This document shows positions 45,669 to 55,438 of a stretch of 64,000 bases of DNA, piece by piece. The translations under genes were made by a program, and so were the position numbers. The stretch is from Aphelenchoides besseyi (taxonomy: Eukaryota > Nematoda > Chromadorea > Rhabditida > Aphelenchoididae): positions 6,262,001 through 6,326,000 of the forward strand of contig JAMPIQ010000001.1 of NCBI GenBank assembly GCA_024699855.1. Reading direction: 5' to 3'. Below the pieces are notes generated by a model that was given only the letters and a program-made list of their open reading frames with translations, was not told the DNA's origin and did no database searches. Position 1 is the first letter of the stretch. Every line of letters begins with the position of its first letter.

Positions 45669-46883
45669 ATGTCCAAAACAAAAGCGAACTCTGTGGACGA
45701 TTTCGCGGCGAGTTTGGAGCTCTTGAAGAGTCTGGAGCCGTCGGACGATGGCGCGCCAACACATGGTCTTTTGGTGCCGTCGAAGAAGCGAACGAATTCG
45801 AACTTTGCGTACACGATGCTCCTCTGCGGACACACGTATCACGTTTGCTACCGGCGGGATACACCGCGAGGCGAACGAGTTTATTGGCGATGTCAACTGC
45901 GTGGTCAGTGTAAGGCCCGACTGATCACCGACCTGCACGGCCAAATTGTTCAGTTCACGAATCCAGAGCACACGCATCCGTCCACGGTCACGACCTTCGA
46001 ATCAGCAGCCGCAAGACAACGAAGATTGGAGGAAAAGAAACGAAAAAACGAGTTAGTTTGAAAGCAAATTTCACGAATTCGATTTCAGAAAACTCGACGA
46101 TGCGGTGCGAGAAATCTACGAGAAGATTTCGGACCATCGAGAACCCAAACTCGGAGGTTTGGAGCGCTCGGTAACTTTGGATGAGTCGATCATCAGCACC
46201 CCGCCGTCGTTGGTCGATTCGTCGTCGATTGGCAATGACGGCGGTCCGTTGGGGCACAGCGAAGGCTATGGCAGTTTCTCCATCGATGAACCCGAAGACG
46301 ATCAGATGCCAAAGATCAGCGAAGACGAGGAGGAGGAAGAGAGTGGCGAAGCGAATTTGACTTCCGACTCCTCAACCTCCAGCGAAATCAATTTAGAAGA
46401 TGTTTGGAATCAGATTTCGCTTTTGCAAACTTTTCACTTCGCTGCAGCCGTTGCAACAAACGAGAAGCCAAAGAAATTGCAATCACAAAAGTCAATCGGA
46501 AACTTTGAGGAGACGAGGAACGAAGTGAGTTAGACGATTCAAATTTTTGATGTTTAAACTCTGCGGTTTTGAAGAAGAAATCGAACTTCGACTTTCAGAA
46601 GACAATTTCCGATCTTCTGCGTTCCGGGTGGTCGATTTCGTTGCATCAAACGAACAACACTCGCCAACAGCTTCGCAAGTCGTTTCAGTTCGCCGACTTC
46701 AACGCCGCTTTTGGCTTCATGACTCGATGTGCAATGAAGTGCTCGCAGTTGCGAAGCTTTCCGGAGTGGACAAACGCAAGAAACAAACTTCACGTGCGAC
46801 TGCCGGCCAACGAACGAAAAGCCGTAGCTCAACGGGACTTGGAGTTGGCCGCTTTCATGGACCAAATTTTCAACGACCTTTGA
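45669..46883 (+). CDS. FLYWCH zinc-finger protein fused to a degenerate DCoH/PCBD domain
   Basis: Three exons (45669-46051, 46089-46524, 46599-46883) join in phase to 367 residues. Residues about 40-105 form a FLYWCH zinc finger: YTMLLCGHTYHVCYRRD, VYWRCQLRGQCKARLIT and NPEHTHP supply the C2H2 set, as in C. elegans FLH and PEB-1 factors. A Ser/Asp/Glu-rich linker follows (KISEDEEEEESGEAN). The last 90 residues match pterin-4a-carbinolamine dehydratase/DCoH: LLRSGWSIS, FADFNAAFGFMTRCAM, FPEWTNARNKLHVRL, AQRDLELAAFMDQI. The catalytic pair (His-His before Pro-Glu-Trp) reads Ser-Phe here, while the third His (KLHVRL) is kept, so enzyme activity should be lost. DCoH also acts as a dimerisation cofactor of HNF1, so a transcription role is inferred. 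The stop lies 17 bp from that of the convergent maoc-1 gene. Confidence 0.88.
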
Positions 46884-46884
46884 G

Positions 46885-46898
46885 TTTATTCGAATAAA
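46885..46898. promoter_or_regulatory. Palindromic two-way polyadenylation signal
   Basis: TTTATTCGAATAAA is a perfect 14 bp palindrome that holds AATAAA on the plus strand (46893-46898) and on the minus strand (46890-46885). It lies between the stop codons of the FLYWCH-DCoH gene (46881-46883) and maoc-1 (46901-46903), so each AATAAA is placed to end one of the two convergent genes. Cleavage 10-25 nt on would fall inside the coding end of the opposite gene. Confidence 0.7.
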
Positions 46899-46900
46899 AT

Positions 46901-47949
46901 TTACAATTTCGGTTGATGCACTTGATGGAAGTCGACATACGCTGAACTGATCACGATCTTTCCCGTCTCCTTGATCTTAAAATAGCGATCGTCGCAGTTG
47001 AACTCCCGAGTTTGTTACCTTCGTTTGGAAGTGGACGCGCCCACGTTGATCGCCGCGCCACATTTCCACCTGCAACGTTTGGCCGGGAAGAACGGGAGCC
47101 GAGAAGCGCGCCTTCACGGCTCTGAAGTTGCGTGCGTCGTTGGCGCCGAAATCGCGCAAAACGGCTCGCGTCGAAACACCCAACGTGCACATTCCGTGCA
47201 GGATTGGTTGTTTAAAGCCGCCCATTTTTGCGAACTGCGGATCCACGTGCAGTGGATTCAGGTCCATGGAGCCCAGACGATAGAGAGCGGCCTGAAGAAA
47301 CAAAAGTTGAGAGGTGGTCATGCGCGTCCACTCACTTGATCGAGACTCGTCGTTTCCTCGGCGACGTGATCAGCCGGACGTTTGGGAACGGCAACCGCGA
47401 CAATCTCCTCGGAATTGGTTCGTGCGCCGTTGAAGTTTCCGCTTCCCATTTGAACGGTGGCGGATTGCAATTTCGCCAATTTCTTTCCAGTTTGGTTGTC
47501 AAAGACCGTGACTGAAACGAAGCGTAACGACGCCCGCGCACGTCGAGACTCACCGTTGGTTAAAATAATGGCCGACGTCTTTTTGTCCAAAACGTCGACG
47601 ATTTGCGTTTCGCAGCGAAGTTCACCGTCATCGGGAATCGGCTCGAAGAGCTCGATGTACTGTTCGCCGTGAAGAATGTGCTCCAATTTGAAATCGATGC
47701 CCGGGGCTTCCTGCAAACGTCCGGCACGAAGTCCCGGATTGATGACGAAGGTCGGAAAAACTTGAAAGTTTTCGTGATTTTCGTACAGAAAATGCAAATC
47801 CGTTTTTACGTTTGCGCCAACTGAAAAGAACGACGAGCGTGACAAAAACATCGAAACTCACCACCCAACGCGAAGAGAATCGTATCACGTGGTGTATGGT
47901 TGGTAACAAAAGATTCCGGTTTCCATAATTTTGCTTTTTGCGGATCCAT
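46901..47949 (-). CDS. maoc-1: Peroxisomal MaoC-like enoyl-CoA hydratase 2
   Basis: The product hydrates trans-2-enoyl-CoA to (3R)-hydroxyacyl-CoA in peroxisomal beta-oxidation. It matches the hydratase-2 part of the multifunctional enzyme type 2 (HSD17B4): [59 protein letters not shown], then TTSLDQAALYRL and [10 protein letters not shown]. Those last two hold the hydratase-2 motif with its Asp and His. Next come [14 protein letters not shown] and [18 protein letters not shown]. It ends QVHQPKL, a PKL tripeptide that can serve as PTS1. There is no dehydrogenase and no SCP2 domain, as in C. elegans MAOC-1. The motif has one extra residue (L-G-S-M-D in place of L-S-G-D). Confidence 0.92.
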
Positions 47950-49714
47950 TTGGGAAAATCGAACCACTCAATCGATCGAACTGACTGATTAGACGCGACG
48001 ACGTGCGTTTTAAGCGACCGGACGACGTTGGTCGGCGGTTAAGAAACTCCATTTTTTGTGGTCAACGGGATCGAAGAGTGCGATTTTTGTAGTTTTTGTT
48101 TGCAAAAACAAAAGTAAAAACAAACTGGTTTCGCATACGAAACTTGAACTCGAAAAATGAGTAACAGACAAACGCATCCTCTTCAATTACGTCCGCTTCC
48201 TACGGTTCATTGCGTTTTCACGCACAGACGTTTTTTCGACGCTTGGAACTAATGAGCGGCAAAAGGAAGTTCGTAAAACTTTTTTCTGGAAGTCGATCAA
48301 ACGACACGCTTCTTGTCATCTGTGCTCGATTCCCACAGATGCTGCTCGAGCGTTTCAAACACCGTGCGACCTTCGGAGCTTTTTGGTCGAAATCGCATAA
48401 AATTGAGATCATAATTTTGCGGTAGCGACTTCGTGCCGTCAATCATAAAAGAAATTGAAACCTTGAAAGAGCAATTTTGGCGGCCATTCGGACCAATTGC
48501 TCCAAGTCGCAACATTCAAGAGCGAGGAAGTTAACGTTGTTGAGGTGGAAATAGGCAAACTGGTTGCTTCGAATTCTCAAGTTCGATTTTTAAACAAAAA
48601 ACGTTTTCGTGCGCACTTTAAAACCACACACTTGCGTGTGAGTAACAAGCCAAAAAATTTCATTTGACCCACTAATATTCGTGCGCGGACGGCAGTCTTT
48701 TTGTTTGTTTTTGATTGATCTCGGGAATCCGCTAATCAAACTCCCGACGATTCTCGAGTACACGATTCGCGTTTGCTCGTCTCGATTTCCATTTTTTGTC
48801 GAAAAAACCTTTTTGCCGCGTCTCGAGTTACCTTCCGATGTCGAATGGCGAATTTTTTTGCACGGCGCGCGGCCAAAATTCCAGTCCATAGCCGCAAAAG
48901 TCACGCAATTCATCTTTCGCTGTTGCCGAAATCGCACGTTTAAAACCCCCGGTTTTCGGCCATAAATTTCGTTTGCACCTTCGCGGCCGTTTTTCCTCCC
49001 GCGGATCTGAGCTCCGGTCATTAAAATGCAAACACGCGATTTTTGTTGCTTCCCGACACGCCGATCAAAAAGCGATTTGTCGCTCCGAGCGCAACTTTCT
49101 TTTTTCTTCGCCGGAATCCAACGAAAATGCCAATCACTCACTTTGTCCGGACACGACGAGCGGCTGTCTAATTAATTTTCCTCGGGTGTTAAAAAGAACT
49201 TCGTTTTTGTTTCCATGAAAATCTGACTGTCCACTTCAATTGGCTCCGTGAGGATCCGCAAAAACTCTCGGGACTCATTTTTCGTTGTCAAAAAGACGTT
49301 TTGATTTTAATTTGCGCGCTCCCGACGCGGCCTCCGCGATTCCCGCATGAGCGAAAAAGCGTCCGCCGAGTTGATCCACCTGCTGTTTCGCGTTTGTCTA
49401 ATTGGCGGATTTGTGGTCTGAAATCCAATCTCGTCATAACAGTTGGCCGCTGGCTTGTCAATTTCAGAGTCACGACGAGTTTCCCTGCGGTTATTAAACG
49501 TTTTCGGGGGCTTTCCCGCAACTGAGATTCCCATGTGCGCGATTTTATTGACCGGAACACAAACAAACTTGGTCCCCGAGATTTTTTTAATTAAACTCCC
49601 GACCTTTCGCTTTTGCGCGACGTTTAATTTTCGTTTCTTTTCAGGACGTCGGCGGTTCATGAGCACGTAGTTTCGCGTTTTCTCCACTCGTTTGCCTCCA
49701 ATCAACTGCGAATC
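47950..49714. other. Divergent gap with CpG-containing, homopolymer-rich sequence
   Basis: maoc-1 and the PSKH1-like gene diverge from this 1.76 kb gap. A minus-strand frame at about 48590-48450 (FAYFHLNNVNFLALECCDLE) and another at 48417-48279 (NFMRFRPKSSEGRTVFETLE) read like protein, but no splice sites link them and no start is seen. The part from 48640 to 49700 is dominated by runs of T or A next to CG-rich words (GCGCG, CCCGA), unlike the coding DNA around it. It may contain promoters for both genes. Confidence 0.4.
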
Positions 49715-51133
49715 ATGGGCAATAAATGTTCCAGTCGGAATCATCAGTTGAAACGACAAGTTGTGCCGAAGGAGGAGAATCAGAGCGGAAAAAAGAAGAA
49801 CTTTTTCGTTCAGCTTTTCGCCAAACACCGTTTCGACGCCGCAGCTTTGGCTCAAACGTGTCCGCCGCCGGTAAGAAGTCGAGTTTCTGTGCTCAATTTT
49901 CGACTCTTCAGGTCGGTGGCGAAATGCCAATTGGCGAATCCGCCTACTTCAAAGATCGCCACCGGGAGCCGCGGCCCACCGATACGCAGCTCTTCAACAA
50001 GTACGAAGTAATGTCGATTATTGGCAAAGGCTCTTTCTCACAAGTTCTTCGGGTGCAACATCGTTTGACACGACAGTTTTACGCAGTCAAATTGGTCTCC
50101 TCGGATTCGGATATCAACGCCGTGAACAATGAGCTCGCGATTCTCAGTCGTGTGCAACATCCGTTTGTTATCCGACTGGAAGAAGTTTTACGCGGTGCGA
50201 ATCGTTTGTTCATTGTGATGGAAATGGCGAGTGGCGGTGAAATGTACGATCGTGTGGTTTCGAAAGGTCGATACACGGAAACCGAAGCACGGTAATCAGT
50301 CCACAATTCTTCGACTAAAATTTTTTTCAGCCAAGCTTTAAGAATGCTGTTAAACGGATTGGCTTATTTGCACGACATGCGAATTACTCATCGAGATCTG
50401 AAGCCGGAGAATCTGCTCTACAGTGACACTCGACCGGACGCTCGACTTCTGATCACCGACTTTGGTTTGGCACACCAAGCGAAGACTGCCGGAGAGAAAA
50501 TGACCGAAACTTGTGGAACTCCGGAGTATATTTGTAGGTTCAAAACTAAAGTTTCAACTGTTTTTTTAGCTCCTGAAGTCCTTTTGCGGGTTCCCTACAC
50601 CGAACGAGTGGACATGTGGGCCGTTGGAGTGATCGCCTACATTCTTCTCTCCGGCATTATGCCTTTCGATGACGATGTTCGCTCTCGACTTTACACTCAA
50701 ATCATTACCGCCAACTACGTCTATTACCCGCAGTACTGGAGTGGTTCTGATCACGCCAAAATATTCGTCGACTCACTTCTCGAGACCAATCCCGAGATGC
50801 GACTTTCGGCCATAGACGCTCTTCGTCACGATTGGATTCTTGGCGAACAACGAGTTCATTTGAATGTGAGCATTAAAGCCCGACCGGCTTCCGAGTTCAA
50901 TTCGATGCAACGAGTGAGTTGAAGGAAAGAAAAGCGAATTTATTCTCGTCGTTTAGACAAAATCTACTCGTTCAATTCGTAGTGTCACGCGTTCAGATCA
51001 CGGTCATCGAGTTGATCCACGCGAAGTCGATCGTTTGGCCAACGATCTGCAGCAGCTGGCAAAGTCGAGAACACGAAACTCGTCGGCAGCTGGTGGTTAC
51101 GAGCAAAAAACCAAACACTACGGTGTTTTCTAA
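49715..51133 (+). CDS. PSKH1: PSKH1-like serine/threonine kinase
   Basis: Five exons (49715-49870, 49912-50291, 50331-50533, 50570-50913, 50957-51133) join in phase to 419 residues. The start MGNKCSS offers Gly2 for myristoylation and Cys5 for palmitoylation, as in PSKH1. Kinase landmarks: GKGSFSQVL (Gly loop), FYAVKLV (Lys), GGEMYDRV, HRDLKPENLL (catalytic loop), ITDFGLA, CGTPEYISPEVL (Ser where most kinases have Ala in APE), VDMWAVGVIAYILLSG, LRHDWIL. The C-terminus TKSTRSIRSVTRSD repeats the STRSxRSxTRS tract of human PSKH1. That kinase is a CaM-kinase-group enzyme found at Golgi, centrosome and nuclear speckles. All catalytic residues are present. Confidence 0.92.
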
Positions 51134-51480
51134 GTCCCATTTCTTTTCAACAATCAGCGGGTTCTTTTTTTTGGTCTAAGGAATCAAAGAGCTTAATTTC
51201 GGTAGCAAACTTTCAGTATTTCCTCCAAATTTGTACATATCGCATTTGTTAGTTCAAATAAACTCATTAGAATTTTGATCTTCATTATCCGATTAACCCG
51301 AGAAGCCTATTAGCTAATCCTGTTAAGAGATCACTCCTCATCATCGGAACCTAAATTGCGAAACCAAACCATAGCAACTCTCGACCGCCTTCTTCGCTGA
51401 CTCACCAGCTGTTTCGCAACCGCCGCTTTAAAAGAACCAACGAGTGGACGTGTTCGCTTTTCTCTTTTTCCTTTTGCGTC
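51134..51480. other. Gap between PSKH1-like gene and the next gene
   Basis: Contains AATAAA at about 51259, which may end the kinase mRNA, and the upstream region of the following gene. No gene seen. Confidence 0.4.
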
Positions 51481-52738
51481 ATGTCGAAAGAAACGCTCGT
51501 CATCCCGAAAGCAGTGAACAGAGCTCAAATTTACTGCAACTATCAAAACGTTGTAATCCCGTATAAGCATGGAGATGACTTCTGTCGCAAGAATGGAATC
51601 GTTTTACGTGGAGTTCGTTTCGGTCAGTACGCCAATTTGCAGCAACGATCGTTAGTGGAAATGCCGTGCAAATGTTCGGACGATTTTTGTTGTTGCGGTT
51701 CGCTGATTTTGTTGCAGGGCATTCATGAATCGAAAGTGGAGCAGATCGCTCCAATTTGCTCAAAATCTCAGAAATCGTATGTGAATTGCTATCGACTTTG
51801 TCATTATGTTCTTTCAGAGTCTCATGGATGGATCCGTTGACTTTGAGGCGGCTACAACACCTCACACATCTGCATCAACAGGTTCAACAGCCGGACGAAT
51901 ACAAACTGAATGAAGTCAATCAATCGACACTTGGAACTTTTTTGGCAGCTTTTCGTTCACTTTCGCCGAAACGTCGTTGGTTGTTGGCTAAATCGTTGAA
52001 TGAAGCCGTAGGAAACGAAAGTGCTGAAAGTCGTGTCTATTTGATTACTTCCAACTACCCGGTCGACGAAATTTGGCAATATCCTCCGACTTCGATTATC
52101 GATCCACCGCTGCAACGAGTTCACAAAGCTCAAGTCCAGACATCGTATTTCGGAAGCGGATATACTCAAGAATCCGAAATTGTTCACTGCGAACATCGAG
52201 GCGTATACCATTTCAACTTCTGGTAGTGAGTTTAGAAGTTCGCCTTTCAATCTCACGTCTTCTCTAGCAAGCGCTCTCTTCGTGGCCCTCAGAATCACAA
52301 ACACATTCCGATAGAAAGATCAAAACGTTTATCCAAAACCGCTCTTGCTGCTCCAGCAAAAGAAGCCGAGAAAAAGGAACAGGCAATTCGGCAAGCTGTT
52401 CCCATCGTTTCGTGTGTTAAGGAATCCAATGGACATCAAAAGAATCTTAAGAAAGCAAGACATTCAAACGGACGATCGTGAGTTGGGTTCATCGTGATTT
52501 TGAACATCAATTTCGTTTTAGTCGACACGTCAAAAAGCAAATCGAAGGAAAATGGAAGCTGCCAAATCACCTGTTGACTTACGACGAAGTTCTTGATTTT
52601 GAAGAGGACAATGATCAGCGAAACGAATCGATACGACCGACCGATTTGACCATCGGCGATTTTGTGGATCTTCGAACGGAAACTCCTGATTCCTTATCGT
52701 TAAGCGAGTACTCTGTTGTTGAGATTGAATCAAATTGA
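51481..52738 (+). CDS. Unknown basic protein with a cysteine cluster
   Basis: Four exons (51481-about 51779, about 51832-52224, 52269-52476, 52522-52738) join in phase to a little over 370 residues. The N-terminus has IYCNYQNVVIPYKHGDDF and a Cys-rich stretch (MPCKCSDDFCCCGSLI) that could bind metal. The second exon is helical (LTLRRLQHLTHLHQQVQQP, FRSLSPKRRWLLAKSLNEAV) and leads to YLITSNYPVDEIWQYPP. It then turns basic (YKRSLRGPQNHKHIPIERSK) and ends acidic (EVLDFEEDNDQRNES, YSVVEIESN). AATAAA at 52740 follows the stop. No known domain is recognised; the Cys cluster and basic segment suggest a nuclear or nucleic-acid-binding protein. Likely nematode-restricted. Confidence 0.7.
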
Positions 52739-53174
52739 AATAAATTGACTTTGTATACGCAAATTCGTTAAGCCTTCTTATCAAAAACTTTGTCCGAATT
52801 CGAGGACGATGATTTGAAAATACGGCAATCAGCTGCAGGATAGAACGGTGATAAGAAAGACTGTCGGGCATTTTTTTGGTCACTTGACAGCCACTGATCG
52901 CCGCTTCAAATTTACAATCCAAATTACTAGTGTTCTGTAACTCGATCGTCCTTTGATTGACCCGACGGTCGCAAGCATAGCTCGTGACAACAATGCATCC
53001 TATCAGCAGTCGTTTCTTCGGGGCATTTTGGATTGCGAATGTCAATTCAGAACGAGAATATATCGAGGTCCCAATCAAATTGATTAGACGAATTGAGGCA
53101 TGTCAACTGGCAGCTGCATATAAATCACACCATAAGTCGACAGCAAGTCGCTTTGAACTCTAGTCGAATTCACA
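52739..53174. other. Gap with an unconfirmed minus-strand frame
   Basis: The minus strand keeps an open frame from 53078 to about 52770 (LLIGCIVVTSYACDRRVNQR, CKFEAAISGCQVTKK). It has no good start and continues antisense into the previous gene, so it is left unannotated. The region directly before 53175 should hold the bHLH promoter. Confidence 0.3.
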
Positions 53175-53531
53175 ATGTCGAAGCGTCCAACCGATTCAAA
53201 CAAAAAGCCATCACAGGCAAAGGTAAGCGTTTATTTTAATTTTTTACACTTCTTTTAGATTAACAAGAATGACCGCGAAGGGATTCGCCGTCAACGACTC
53301 CAGACGGAATATCATAAGCTCCAAAGTGTTGTCGAAGAGATTCAGCCAAACCTGGAAGTCCAGATGCAGCAAGCGGACATACTGGAGCAAGCGCGAAAGC
53401 TGATTCAAAAGTTCCACAGGGAAACTTTGGAGCTGAAAACAAAGCTCCTCATCGCAGAGACAGAAAGTAAGTTTTAAAAAAGTATTAATCTTACTTTTAT
53501 TTTAGAAGTTCAAGCTTTCAATGCTGGATGA
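53175..53531 (+). CDS. Small bHLH protein, hairy/REF-1-like
   Basis: Exon 1 (53175-53222) encodes a basic N-terminus with SNKKPSQAK. Exon 2 (53259-53466) encodes a basic helix-loop-helix domain: NDREGIRRQRLQTEYHKLQ (basic region and helix 1), SVVEEIQPNLEVQMQQADIL (loop), EQARKLIQKFHRETLELK (helix 2 and on). The Ala-Asp-Ile-Leu-Glu start of helix 2 is typical of Hes/REF-1 factors. Using the TTTTAG acceptor, exon 3 starts at 53506 and meets TGA at 53529-53531. The same frame is open after that stop to 53666 and encodes a Gln/Pro/Ser-rich end. There is no Orange domain and no WRPW. It is a likely transcription repressor; the basic region is short and atypical. Confidence 0.7.
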
Positions 53532-53666
53532 CAAGCGTTCTCAAACGAGCTATTGATCACACAACTCGTCACATACACCACGATCCAACCGCCTCAACAA
53601 TCGTCCCAACAAGCGCCTCAAGATGCCAGCTCAGATCCGAACAACCAACCATCTAGCAGTAAATGA

Positions 53667-54408
53667 ATTTTCATTTCTTTGTTTGTTTTCAATTGATTTT
53701 TTAAATAAAAGATGTCTATTCTCATAAAGTCTCTTTTCAAATCGGAGTTTTTCTTATGTTTTTGAAACTTTTAAAACCAAAACGAGTTGAACTTCATTAA
53801 CGATTATTGTTGAAGTTTAGTTTGCGAGAGTCGAGTATATTTTGAAATTTTCGGTTGAAGAATATTGCGATTTTCACGTTCCTGTGCATCTTATAACCAC
53901 AAACAATAATCACATAATTGAAACTCATGATAGCGAGCACTTCAATCAGAACGAAAATTATGAATCCGTTTTGCTAAAAGAAAACTTTTGGTCGTAGAAT
54001 TTGAGAAGAACCGAAACAACAAGAAATTAAAGTTCGTTCCACCAATGATTTTGAATCCCATCTGCAAACTGATGTCAAACAAAATGATAAAGAGCAGACG
54101 AAATCAGAAGTCCAAACATCACAAGCATTTGTTTTCAGTTCGACATCAAAAACCGCTAACAATGAAAAGAACTCTAGTAAGAAGTTCGGTTTACGACTTC
54201 CGAAACGAATTGCAAGTCGTATAGAAAATGATCGCATCATTGCATTTGGTAGCGATAAAAGAATTAGAATAAGAAAACATCAACGAATTGGTTTTTCTTT
54301 TCGGTGATTAAAACGTATACCTATTATCGCTCTTAAGTATCTTTGTTATGATGGCACGAAACTCTGTGTTTTATTTTATGTCTATCAAACATCGCATTGA
54401 TTGAACTT
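53667..54408. other. Gap with a possible chemoreceptor fragment on the minus strand
   Basis: On the minus strand 53974-53805 keeps a frame (QNGFIIFVLIEVLAIMSFNY, VCGYKMHRNVKIAIFFNRK) that reads like one membrane helix and a basic cytosolic loop of a nematode GPCR. About 54130 also gives a hydrophobic stretch, in a different frame. No complete gene can be built, so a GPCR relic is possible. Confidence 0.3.
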
Positions 54409-54666
54409 ATGGTACTTTCTGATCAACCAACGGCTAGACCCACACTCCAAGAAGATACAACTAAACACAAACGTTCAGATTCAAATGTTTTCGTGTCATC
54501 GCAATCCACCAAACAGCAGTTTATGTTTAATTTTCACCAGTACATTTCGTTCTCGGTGCTGCTTTTTATTATGTCGTCTGTGTTGCTTCCTATCTTTCTT
54601 ATTGTCGTCTTTGATTCTCCCGTTCAAATCAGTTTGATTGAGTTAACTGCTGTTACAGTTAGCTAA
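54409..54666 (+). CDS. Candidate small membrane protein
   Basis: A single uninterrupted frame of 85 codons starts MVLSDQPTARPTLQEDTTKH and has one long hydrophobic helix (FSVLLFIMSSVLLPIFLIVV). It ends SLIELTAVTVS and TAG. There is no signal other than the frame and the helix, and no relative is recognised. Confidence 0.35.
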   Translation: MVLSDQPTARPTLQEDTTKHKRSDSNVFVSSQSTKQQFMFNFHQYISFSVLLFIMSSVLLPIFLIVVFDSPVQISLIELTAVTVS

Positions 54667-54960
54667 CGGTTGTCCATAGATATGAATGAATAGATTTGAT
54701 GTTATTTGCAAAGCACGTAAACGTTATGTATGAATTGAAAATGATGATCTAGTAGTTTTTAACTGCTAGTTTTACAGCCAAATCAATTGGTCATTACAAT
54801 TCAACTCGATGTCCTCGATCACAATTCGTGCTCTCAAACAGCCGGTCAGAGCAATTTGATGGTCGTGCACATGAAATCACAATTCGACTAATCACAAGTT
54901 ACTGTGATTGATCGAATCGATGAAATGAACATTAAAAGTGTCGATGAGCAAAAAATTGAA

Positions 54961-55032
54961 CTCCCCGGCCGGGAATCGAACCCGGGTCTCGCACGTGACA
55001 GGCGCGGATACTTATTACTATACTACCGAGGA
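54961..55032 (-). tRNA. tRNA-Asp (GUC), D-loop atypical
   Basis: Read on the minus strand it begins TCCTCGGTAGTATAGTAATA. The acceptor stem TCCTCGG pairs with CCGGGGA, the anticodon loop CTGTCAC carries GTC, and the T arm CCGGGTTCGATTCCCGG is perfect. The D loop reads AGTAATAAGT where tRNA-Asp normally has AGTGGTTAGT, so the near-invariant G18-G19 pair is AA. The anticodon stem is also altered but still pairs with one G-T. It may be a pseudogene or a diverged copy. Confidence 0.75.
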
Positions 55033-55367
55033 AGTGATTACAAGTGCATCACAGGAGCTCTTGACACAAACACTCCGATTTTTGAGTTGCTATTGAGGTC
55101 AAAGATGATAGACATTTGTACCGAGATCTGTTAGAGGAATGAAGCTCAGATAAAACTGGCGTCGAAAGAAACTGGAACAAATCGATTTGTGCTCATGAGT
55201 AATATTCAACTTGGGTTTCTAACGGCGGTCAATTTCATGTTTTTCAGAATTCCACAACTTTGTTTTACAATCAAAGAACAACGAAAACTTCTGTACCCAC
55301 ACTCATTTATTCGTTACATCCATTTACACGTTGTGAACGAAAGACACGTGTTCTCGAGCAAAAGGTT
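55033..55367. other. Spacer between two tRNA genes
   Basis: No gene seen in the 335 bp between the tRNA-Asp and tRNA-Gln genes. Confidence 0.5.
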
Positions 55368-55438
55368 TCGTCCTACTGAGAATCGAACTCAGATTGTTGG
55401 ATTCAAAGTCCAAAGTGCTGCCTTTACACCATAGGACG
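55368..55438 (-). tRNA. tRNA-Gln (UUG)
   Basis: Read on the minus strand it begins CGTCCTATGGTGTAAAGGCA. The acceptor stem CGTCCTA pairs with TAGGACG, the anticodon stem-loop is TTGGA-CTTTGAA-TCCAA with TTG, and the T arm is CTGAGTTCGATTCTCAG. Length is 71 nt with a small D loop. All stems pair. Confidence 0.88.

Noticed and set aside
46550..46900. Separate stand-alone PCBD gene downstream of a FLYWCH gene
   Set aside because: The exon has no start ATG before the dehydratase domain and its phase fits the preceding exon exactly.
52530..53078. Minus-strand gene of about 180 codons opposite the unknown basic protein
   Set aside because: Half of it is antisense to a well supported exon, it has no good start or splice sites, and no domain is recognisable.
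53529..53531. Selenocysteine codon in the bHLH gene
   Set aside because: The residue position is in a variable tail with no redox context, and I see no SECIS-like element nearby. Readthrough, mutation or alternative splicing is simpler.
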